Source: Bolinopsis microptera
Taxonomy: Eukaryota > Ctenophora > Tentaculata > Lobata > Bolinopsidae
Length of the DNA: 64,000 nucleotides
Direction: 5' to 3'
Assembly: GCF_026151205.1 (NCBI RefSeq)
Contig: NC_087073.1
Coordinates: forward strand, 248,001-312,000
Shown: positions 56,846 through 64,000 of the stretch, one piece after another
How the letters are laid out: each line of letters starts with the position of its first letter
Numbering within the stretch: position 1 is the stretch's first letter
Made by a program: the position numbers and the translations under genes
The notes under the pieces: generated by a model
What the model saw: the letters and a program-made list of their open reading frames with translations, nothing else
Told to the model about the DNA's origin: nothing
Databases searched by the model: none

Positions 56846-59800
56846 TTATGTTCCTCCCAGTTTGCGGTAACTTAGCCTGTCTGGTGGTTTACTATCACGT
56901 GCAAAGTTTGCTGGCAGAAGCAAATTAGGTTGTTGCAATTCATGCTCTCTAACAATATTAGGTTTTATAGTGCTACGGTTAATTTCTATGGCAAGCTCAC
57001 GTGGTTTAAGTACAGGTTGTGCAGTGATTATAGGTTCAACGGCTGCCTTATGGTCAGGCTCAGCGGGTAGATTTGGATTATTACCAACTATAATCGAAGT
57101 TTCCGGCTCTGTACTCTCAGGTAAGCTAGCTGTCTTCTCTAAATCACTATCAGTAGCTGTAGATCTCTGCTCATCTCTTATCTCCAGCTCAACTCTCGGT
57201 GTATCCGGATCTGTTTGTTGCAACTGCTCTGACACAACAGATCTCTTGATTACCTGATCCAAATGCTTGCGGTAGACTCCATCAGGTGTCTTGATCAGTA
57301 GCACTTTGGTACCTTCCTTACCCTCGATAACACCGTTTCTCCAGCACTTCTTGTTCTCATCATAGAACGATATAGTGTCATCAATCTTCAGATCACGAAG
57401 TCTCGATCCAGCAATCGTGTTCTGATCGTTTAAAGCAACTTTGGCAAACTTACTACTCGAACTCGGGTGTAGAAAACTCAAGGCGTTTCTCGTCCGTCGT
57501 TTCATCATCGCAACTGCAGGCTCTACTCCGGTAGTGGTGTGTGGTGTGTTGCGGTAGTTTAGCAGCCAATCAGCCAGGTTACACATAACGTCAGGGTTTT
57601 TCAAGATCATCCGTTTCATAGCTCTTTTAAACAGTCCGACTGCAACTTCTGCTTGTCCATTACTTGCAGGTGAGTAAGCAGGAATAAGCACGTGTCGAAT
57701 CTGGTTATTATTCGTGAATACTTTAAATTCTTCTGAAGTTAAACTCGATCCATTGTCTGATACTAGTATCTTGGGTAGTCCCCAACGGCTAAAGATGTCT
57801 CGTAACTCTTGAATCACTCTCTTACTTGTAATGTTCGTCATTCTAACAACTTCTAACCATTTTGAATACGAACAGATAACTATCAGCCACATAGATCCAA
57901 GAAAGGGTCCACAGAAATCCAGATGAATCCGCTCCCAAGCCTCCATAGTTTTAGCCCATGGGTGTGGTGTAGATCTAGCGGGTTTCTTCTGGTTTAGTTG
58001 ACATGGTTCACATAGTTTAACCATTTTCTCGATCTCAGCATCCATGTTTGGCCAATAAACATAGCCTCTCGCTAGTGCTTTGGTCTGTGAAATGCCCATG
58101 TGTGTTGCATGAAGCATTGAAAGCACGCTCTTTCTCATACTCTCTGGAATAACAACTCGAGATCCCCAGACAATACAGTTCTGGTCTACTGACAACTCGT
58201 TTCGACGTGTGTAAAACGGTTTCAGCTCGACATCAACAGGGGGTTTCTCGTTCCAGCCGTCTTTAACAAACTGTAACACTCGACCAAGTGTCTTGTCTCT
58301 TCTCGTGTGACTAGCTATTAACTCAGCGTCAATCAAAGGTTTGTCATCACCGAAGTAGTGCACGCTGAAAACAGTATCTAGAGGTTTCATTTCAAACTCC
58401 TCTGTTAACTCGTCATCAAACTCTCTCGTCTCTGCCGATGTGTCTAAAGGCAGTGGAAAACGGGAACATAGATCAGCATTACAATGTTTACCAGTGGGTC
58501 GAAACTGGATCTTGTAAGTGTAACCGCTAAGGAACAATGACCATCGTTGTAAACGACCTGCCACCATGCTAGGAATCCCACGACTAGGGTGAAAGATAGA
58601 TTCCAGCGGCTTGTGGTCTGTAACTAGGGTAAATGGTCGTCCAAAAAGATAACGGTGCAGTCTCTTAGTCGCCCAAACTATTGCCAATGCTTCTTTTTCT
58701 ATCATGGAATAGTTTCTCTCAGATTTCGTCAGTGTTCGAGATATATACTCGATCGGTCGCTCTGTCCCATTTTCATCAATATGTGACATAACAGCTCCTA
58801 AACCAACGGATGAAGCGTCCGTGTCAAGCTTTAACTCCAGCTCAGGGTTGTAGACTGTTAGAACCAAGTCAGACGATAACAGTGCTTTTAACTCATCAAA
58901 AGCTCTCTTTTCTCTATCTCCAAAGTGGAAAATACTGTCAGCGGGTCTTAAACGGTTAAGTGGTTCAACAACTGTTGACATATTGGGAATAAAACGTGAA
59001 TAGTACTGTGCACCACCAAGAAATGATATCATCTCCGCTCTAGTAGTAGGATACGGTGCTCTCACTATGGTTTCAACTTTCGAACTCAGCGGTCTTATCC
59101 CGTCAGCAGATACTTCATGGCCAAGAAATGTCACCTTAGGCTCCATGAAAACACACTTGTCTAGCCGGCATTTGTAGCCTTCATTCTCTAGTGCTGTAAT
59201 CACCGTTCTCACGTTCTTCATGTGACTCTCATCATCAGGTCCTGTTATTAGAATGTCGTCAACACGCCATGCCGTGTTCTCTGTCTTTCTCAAGGTATCA
59301 TCAATCTTGCGTTCAAATATCGGTCCGGCAGATGAAATACCGAATGGTAGAGAAGTAGGACTGAACAATCCTTTGTGTGTGTTCAAAGTCACAATCTTTT
59401 GGTCACATTCTCTTAACTTCAAACTATTATAAGCGGCTCTGATATCCAGCTTAGTAAACAGTTTACCTCCGACAATCTTACTCAAGCAATCTTCTATCGT
59501 AGGAAGTGGGTAAATAGCTGTGTCAAGATTAGGATTTACGGTAGTCTTGTAGTCACCACATATGCGAATCGTACCATCCGCTTTCATGACAGGAACTATG
59601 GGTGAAGCCCAGTCTGAGTGCTCTGTTGGAATCAGCTGTCCATTCTTCACTAACTCGTCTATGGCTTTCCCAACCTTGTCTACGATGGCAAATGGGACCT
59701 GCCTTGCCTTGCAAAACTTTGCTCTCGCATCAGGCTTAAATTGTAGACAAGCTTCGAATCCTTTAACAGTTCCAACACCAGGATCGAACACAGGACTGCG

Positions 59801-61165
59801 GAGTATCTCACTAACAAATTCATCTCTCTGAAGCTTGGAGACAGCGTAAGATTGCTCAACATCAACAAGTCCTATCATATGATCCAACCAGTCTTTACCA
59901 AACATCTGGATGATCCACTCTCGACCTAGGAGTGTGGGAAACCGACAATCGACAACATATAGTGGTAAAATCCATTTCTTGCCTCTAAATTCAACGTTTA
60001 CAAGGGCCTTGCAGTCAATGCTTTCACAATTAAAATTAGCTACTCGCAATTTCTGGGAACATGGAACAATCTGGCTATCAGTTAGTCCTAGTCTAGCAAA
60101 ATCAGACTTACTTATACAGCTTAAAGATGAACCAGTATCTAACTCCATTTTCAAAATCTTATCATTAATCTTAACTTTAAGAAATGGTTTCTGATTACAA
60201 TCAATACAACTGGATAAATTACTAACAACTGATGCAGGAAGAGTACCATCGGGAACAGGAGTCTGTACTGGAATCTGGACAGGATCAGCCGTCTCCACGC
60301 AGTACAACGTGTTCTCCAACTCTTGGTGTGTGTACCCATAATCATCAGCGCAAGCGTTGCCATCATCATGATCACCAATCCCTTCAACACAATGGGATTG
60401 CTTCTTAGCAGAACGACAGTTCTTCGCGATATGTCCGGGTTTGCGACAGTTTCTGCAACGAACTTTGCAGTTTTTCGCAACATGACCACGAACAGTACAA
60501 CGTGAACAAACAATGCTAAGGTCGGCCTTCTGATGGAACTTAGAGTTTTGAGGTTTTTGAAACTTCCCGGGTTTTTGAACATAGTGTGTTGTGACTGACA
60601 TTGAACTTTGCAGAGCGTTCTCCTTCGTCTGAGCTTTATCGAACAAGCTGGCAGACGTGTCGTTGGTAGCAGATTCTGATATGAGTTCAGCACGTATCCT
60701 ATCAGAGGATAGTCCAGCCACAAAACGTGTACGCACCATTAAATCAAACAAATCACCGAACTGACAAACATTAGCAGCTTCCTTCAATCGTGACATAAAA
60801 GTACATAAGGATTCACCAGCAATCTGATTCAACGTCATAAACTTCTGCTGTTGAGCTACAATGTTTGTTTTGGGTGATAACCGATCAACAAGAGTTTTTC
60901 TCAGGGTAGCGTAGGTAGTGTCTTTAATTTCAGCTGGAAATGTAAATGCACGCAACTTCTTCAACGCGTCAGGCCCCAGATTGACTGTTAACAGTGTTCT
61001 CATGAGTTCTGCTTTTTTAGCAGTTTTCTCGTTTGCGTCATCTGGTAACTTATCTGCGTGTGCGAAAATGAACACAGAAGCAGCGTTTTCGAAGATTTCC
61101 AGCCACTCTCTGACACAATCAGTTTCCTTGGATAAGCGTAAGTTCGAAACCAGACTCGTCGCCAT
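56846..61165 (-). CDS. Gypsy Gag-Pol polyprotein, 1,439 residues
   Basis: Start chosen at ATG 61165, the first ATG after the LTR; the frame is also open about 7 codons into the LTR but only from a TTG. Order: Gag; two zinc knuckles of the C-x2-C-x4-H-x4-C type (CSRCTVRGHVAKNC, CRNCRKPGHIAKNC); aspartic protease (ELDTGSSLSCIS); reverse transcriptase (KLDIRAAYNSLKL, and the catalytic block WRVDDILITG); RNase H (KLDTDASSVGLGAV, ALAIVWATKRLHRYL); integrase with HHCC region (H...CEPCQ) and DDE core (IHLDFCGPF, LVSDNGSS, SPASNGQAEVAV); and a C-terminal region. No internal stop. The RT catalytic block has V before DD and R before V, unlike the commoner Y-x-D-D. No envelope gene follows; 56478-56845 is the 3' leader to the LTR. 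Confidence 0.95.
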   Translation of the reverse strand: MATSLVSNLRLSKETDCVREWLEIFENAASVFIFAHADKLPDDANEKTAKKAELMRTLLTVNLGPDALKKLRAFTFPAEIKDTTYATLRKTLVDRLSPKTNIVAQQQKFMTLNQIAGESLCTFMSRLKEAANVCQFGDLFDLMVRTRFVAGLSSDRIRAELISESATNDTSASLFDKAQTKENALQSSMSVTTHYVQKPGKFQKPQNSKFHQKADLSIVCSRCTVRGHVAKNCKVRCRNCRKPGHIAKNCRSAKKQSHCVEGIGDHDDGNACADDYGYTHQELENTLYCVETADPVQIPVQTPVPDGTLPASVVSNLSSCIDCNQKPFLKVKINDKILKMELDTGSSLSCISKSDFARLGLTDSQIVPCSQKLRVANFNCESIDCKALVNVEFRGKKWILPLYVVDCRFPTLLGREWIIQMFGKDWLDHMIGLVDVEQSYAVSKLQRDEFVSEILRSPVFDPGVGTVKGFEACLQFKPDARAKFCKARQVPFAIVDKVGKAIDELVKNGQLIPTEHSDWASPIVPVMKADGTIRICGDYKTTVNPNLDTAIYPLPTIEDCLSKIVGGKLFTKLDIRAAYNSLKLRECDQKIVTLNTHKGLFSPTSLPFGISSAGPIFERKIDDTLRKTENTAWRVDDILITGPDDESHMKNVRTVITALENEGYKCRLDKCVFMEPKVTFLGHEVSADGIRPLSSKVETIVRAPYPTTRAEMISFLGGAQYYSRFIPNMSTVVEPLNRLRPADSIFHFGDREKRAFDELKALLSSDLVLTVYNPELELKLDTDASSVGLGAVMSHIDENGTERPIEYISRTLTKSERNYSMIEKEALAIVWATKRLHRYLFGRPFTLVTDHKPLESIFHPSRGIPSMVAGRLQRWSLFLSGYTYKIQFRPTGKHCNADLCSRFPLPLDTSAETREFDDELTEEFEMKPLDTVFSVHYFGDDKPLIDAELIASHTRRDKTLGRVLQFVKDGWNEKPPVDVELKPFYTRRNELSVDQNCIVWGSRVVIPESMRKSVLSMLHATHMGISQTKALARGYVYWPNMDAEIEKMVKLCEPCQLNQKKPARSTPHPWAKTMEAWERIHLDFCGPFLGSMWLIVICSYSKWLEVVRMTNITSKRVIQELRDIFSRWGLPKILVSDNGSSLTSEEFKVFTNNNQIRHVLIPAYSPASNGQAEVAVGLFKRAMKRMILKNPDVMCNLADWLLNYRNTPHTTTGVEPAVAMMKRRTRNALSFLHPSSSSKFAKVALNDQNTIAGSRLRDLKIDDTISFYDENKKCWRNGVIEGKEGTKVLLIKTPDGVYRKHLDQVIKRSVVSEQLQQTDPDTPRVELEIRDEQRSTATDSDLEKTASLPESTEPETSIIVGNNPNLPAEPDHKAAVEPIITAQPVLKPRELAIEINRSTIKPNIVREHELQQPNLLLPANFARDSKPPDRLSYRKLGGT
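61143..61164 (-). promoter_or_regulatory. Putative tRNA-Ser primer binding site inside gag start
   Basis: Starting one base after the LTR the minus strand reads TGGCGACGAGTCTGG and then TTTCGAAC. TGGCGACGAG is the complement of a tRNA-Ser (GCU-type) 3' end ending CTCGTCGCCA, and TTCGAAC complements the T-loop; a few bases between differ. The TGG is codons 1-2 of gag (ATGGCG). Confidence 0.6.
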
Positions 61166-61300
61166 TGTTATGAATCGTTGTGACAAGGTAAACGCAAGAC
61201 TAAAAGCTAAAAGCTAAACCAAAACCAAAACCAAAACCCAGGTAGTCATCCTGAATAGTATATCGGTTAATCATACAATAAATTACTAGAATATATAACA
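61166..61300 (-). repeat. 5' LTR (element orientation), 135 bp
   Basis: Same 135 bases as 56343-56477. In element orientation its final A is followed directly by the gag ATG at 61165. Confidence 0.95.
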
Positions 61301-61591
61301 TCTGTGCAGATCTTGTTGCGACGAGAGAGAACTTGTCGGTCTTTGTCTTGTCCCGCGACCAGGTGGGACGTATGCTCGACGAGATAGTAGGTCGAGATAG
61401 TCCCTGAACACATACTGGCATGCTGGTGAAACAGCATGTGTTCCATCTTGGAGGACACTCAGATGGTCGATCACAGACACAAGAAGTTCTTGCGTGTTCA
61501 CGTAGGAATTGATCAGTCCCTGATCATCCTGGAACTTTAAAGAACAGCGCTTTAAGATCCACGTCAGGCCACGCAGGAAGTGCACTGACAT

Positions 61592-61740
61592 CAGGGACAA
61601 AAGGATTTCGCGATTATTTTGGCCAAAAATCGCGGTACCGCGAAATTTAACAGGCTATACATTAAACTATACATAAAATTTGTCGCGGAGAATGGGAAAT
61701 TTCGCGATTTCGTACATGCCGCGAAATCCTTTTGTCCCTG
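61592..61740. mobile_element. 149-bp hAT-like MITE with perfect target duplication
   Basis: Terminal inverted repeats of 21 bp, perfect: CAGGGACAAAAGGATTTCGCG at 61592-61612 and its complement at 61720-61740. Flanked by ACTGACAT at 61584-61591 and 61741-61748. The interior has further CGCG-containing palindromes (GCGGTACCGC). Inserted in exon D of the hAT-like gene. Confidence 0.95.
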
Positions 61741-62619
61741 ACTGACATCAAGATGTCACTTCTTAACATGTTGTTAAGATGTCCCCGTGCCTTTGCCTGC
61801 GTATCCTGGTTAGTGTGGTTGGCAGCTATCTCATTGAGTGCCGCCTCATAAATGCTAAAATTTTTGATGTAGTCATCTAAAAGGTCGGCACCATGAGCCA
61901 CAAACTTAAGGTCTTTCAGGGCTTTGGGCGAATAGAGCCTCTTGCACAGAGCCTGGGCGGCAGGAAGCAGGTACTCGTAGACTTCCGAATCCCGGAAAAA
62001 AACCGATACGTCATGCACGTGCTTCTTTATGGTCTGGAGATCCGAAAATTCTTTAAGACACTTCTTCAGGACCAATTCGAGGAGATGCGATGGGTCCCAG
62101 ACTTGCATCTTTGTAACCTTTGTGTTGTTAACTACCGCAGGTGGAGGGTCCAGTTGCTGGAAGATGGCTTCCACAACCTGCGGAGATATTTAATAAAATA
62201 AAGCTTTTGATTTTAATGTATTATGTATGTATTATTATAGGAATGATCAATCATACATAAAACTAAAAGTTGGACGGATACTTTTACCACTTTAAATACA
62301 TTTATACTGATATCAGAACGCAATTTTTATATAGGTCATTACCTTGCAGACGAGAAGTTGGCCATCGTAACATCCACCAGACATTGAAGATTTGACGATG
62401 GCGCGGTCAAACCCAAATTCCTCTAGTGTCGTCAAGAACGTACGTGCCATTCCCTGACCAGTGTTATCTACACTAGCTGGAGAGCCAATGTACAATGACA
62501 TGATCAGCGGCAAGGTCAGATTATCATCAAGCGATAGCATTCGGACTGCAAGAACCATGCGTTTCCTGAAATGGGTTTCTGAATCATTCCATTGATTCAT
62601 TTCAAGGGTACCGCGAAAA

Positions 62620-62775
62620 TTGACCCCCAACAATTGACCCCCAACAATTGACCCCCAACAATTGACCCCCTATGTAATTACACTGGGGTCAATTGATCGG
62701 GTTACAGTCAGGGTCAGGGTCAGGGTCAGGGGGGTCGGGGGGGGGGTCAATTATTGGGGGTAAATTGTCGCCCAC
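62620..62775. repeat. CAATTGACCCCCA repeats with an inverted G-rich partner
   Basis: Four copies of AATTGACCCCCAAC, then GGGGTCAATTGATCGGGTTA, GGTCAG repeats, a G11 run and GGGGGTCAATTATTGGGGGT, so the two sides are complementary. It lies in the B-C intron of the hAT-like gene, just upstream of exon C; possibly a degenerate MITE. Confidence 0.7.
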
Positions 62776-63034
62776 CCTTTTCGAGAGCGTTTCAAATAGG
62801 AATAAAAACCGCAAAAATTCCACAACATATTAAATTGCTGACAAATAGGAGAAAACTCATCAGATTATTGGTCTACCTATAATGTGCGTTTGTCAATTAT
62901 TGCTTATTTGATATTTTAAAATATTGCGGTCAAAACGTCCGGTTCAATTTTCTACAGAATTCTTTGTCAAATTTTAATATTTGGACTGGTTTCATAAGTA
63001 TCTCGAAAACACCCTGTACAGTGTATAATCTATA

Positions 63035-63295
63035 TTTTTCAATGAAACGAAAAGTTTTCAATGAAACGAAAAGTTTTATTTTACATTCCTTTAATCATAA
63101 ATAAAATAAGAGCTTAAACCACTAATTAGTTATCTAGAAGTAAACTTGAGGAAATATTTTTGGTGTTTGTATATAATTATTTAAAAAAATTTTTTTTTGG
63201 TTGTTATTATTTTTTATTATGGTAAGTGGTTGAATTTAGTGAGACAAGGTCAGTTTCTCTATTATCTTAGAAAAATATAACATAATATGTTATAG
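63035..63295 (-). mobile_element. 5'-truncated LINE tail in intron B-C of the hAT-like gene
   Basis: About 250 bases matching the 3' UTR of LINE 4 (48290-48535), including two terminal copies of AAAACTTTTCGTTTCATTG. A small difference set (CACTAATTAGTTATC versus CACGAATTAGTTAGC) shows it is a separate insertion. Confidence 0.8.
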
Positions 63296-64000
63296 ATTTT
63301 ACCTCATCTTTGATTGATCTTTATCGCAAGTGATGAAAAGGGGGAGCGGGAATCCAACCAAAGTCGACCTTGCAGCTTCCAGAACTTTCTCCCGCAAGAT
63401 TAGGAAGGCAGTGTCAACGATATAAGGGACAATTTCGGACGAGTGGTCCTGATTTCCCATCATCACTCCCTCCTGAATCCTCGCTGCTATCACTTGAGGA
63501 AATGATCTGAAACAAAACATGGCTGATTAGGCTGCATTATTCGGGTATTCTATCACAATTTCGCAACCGACTTCTAAACATGTAATCCTGAATCTACCAA
63601 CGTCTGGTGATCTTGGTTGAGGGAATAAGTTGAGCGAAAAAACACTGAATGCTTTTAATTTTTATAGACATACCTGTGCGAGTGATTAAGCATGATTCCT
63701 GTTATACCCACGTTTACTATTCTGAATCGGATAGTAGCCTTCATATTGGTCACTACAGGGTTCACGCTCCTTACTTCCTCCACAAACGTTACATGGCTCG
63801 AGTCCTCAATATGGTCTCTCAGACTCTTATTCATTCTGATCCACTTCCTTGATCTAAAGAATGAATGGAACGTATTAATGTTGCAAGAATTTTTCAGTAT
63901 CAACTTACTATTAATTTTAGATACAACAGCATAAAATATTTGTCACCTAATAGTCTTTAACTTGGTAACAGTTGCCCATGTTAAAGGAATGACGCGTGTT

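Larger units (their letters stand above)
56343..61300 (-). mobile_element. Complete Mag-like Ty3/gypsy LTR retrotransposon
   Basis: 4,958 bases bounded by identical 135-bp LTRs and flanked by the 5-bp target duplication TCTGT (56338-56342 and 61301-61305). One long gag-pol frame on the minus strand. The short LTRs, single ORF and apparent tRNA-Ser-type primer site fit the Mag lineage of Metaviridae (recalled). LTR identity and the open frame point to a very recent insertion. It lies in the last exon of the hAT-like gene, in the same orientation. Confidence 0.95.
55381..63853 (-). pseudogene. hAT-transposase-like multi-exon gene interrupted by two elements
   Basis: Minus-strand exons: A 63853-63674, B 63506-63303, C 62565-62343, D 62177-55381; earlier exons lie beyond the window. 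GT-AG junctions and phases agree. Exon D is interrupted by a MITE (61592-61740) and a gypsy element (56343-61300). Counting one copy of each target duplication, exon D is 1,677 nt = 558 codons plus stop, all open. Exon C reads LYIGSPASVDNTGQGMA and MSGGCYDGQ; exon D reads VWDPSHLLELVLKK, features of the RNase-H-fold hAT/KIAA1586-like family. The downstream part has a C..C..H..C cluster (RCSLCHAYV, LNRHGQGQC) and a basic end. It could be an autonomous transposon's transposase or a domesticated gene; present-day function is unlikely unless the insertions are polymorphic. Intron B-C also holds a LINE tail. Confidence 0.65.

Noticed and set aside
61166-61186. Gag start inside the 5' LTR
   Set aside because: It relies on a TTG; the first ATG is the base after the LTR, which also fits the primer site.
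63649-63934. Plus-strand ORFs of 67 and 80 codons
   Set aside because: They overlap exon A of the minus-strand hAT-like gene in a shadow frame.

Overview
The window is nuclear DNA of an animal. Genes are intron-split with GT-AG junctions, the recognisable host proteins are metazoan/eukaryotic (an NHE8-type Na+/H+ exchanger, a TTLL12 relative, RRP7A), and mobile DNA includes jockey/CR1-superfamily LINEs, a Mag-like Ty3/gypsy element and hAT-type MITEs. Base composition is AT-rich. I cannot name the species; a non-vertebrate animal is most likely. There are no bacterial operons and no CRISPR array.

Layout. 1-5.87 kb is a 35-bp AT-rich satellite that runs off the left edge. 5.9-16.9 kb is almost gene-free: a chain of minisatellites (33/39, 49, 41, 54, 31 and 36 bp units) around two large palindromes (about 10.06-13.57 kb and 13.68-14.32 kb), with one small reverse-transcriptase scrap. 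16.9-32.6 kb is the host gene block, all on the minus strand: RRP7A (3 exons), an unrecognised two-exon gene, a single-exon TTLL12 relative carrying extra UBA-like and CS domains, and an 11-exon NHE8-like exchanger. The exchanger's introns are packed with tandem arrays, and several arrays are copies of the exon edges themselves, splice sites included.

32.6-55 kb is a transposon graveyard: hAT-like MITEs with CAGTGGCGTAACG ends, an intact 482-codon ORF joining an AlkB-type dioxygenase to an SGNH hydrolase, two LINEs joined head to head, a third LINE with a fourth nested in it, and a local duplication in which one copy has been hit twice by retroelement pieces. 55.4-64 kb holds a minus-strand multi-exon hAT-transposase-like gene whose last exon is interrupted by a 149-bp MITE (perfect 8-bp target duplication) and by a complete Mag-like gypsy element (identical 135-bp LTRs, 5-bp target duplication). 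By length and reading frame the exon is open once both insertions are discounted, so both look recent.

The host genes do not form an obvious pathway: endosomal/Golgi ion exchange, tubulin/histone-related regulation and rRNA processing. Exon coordinates were derived by hand from splice consensus, phase continuity and remembered protein families, without alignment software.
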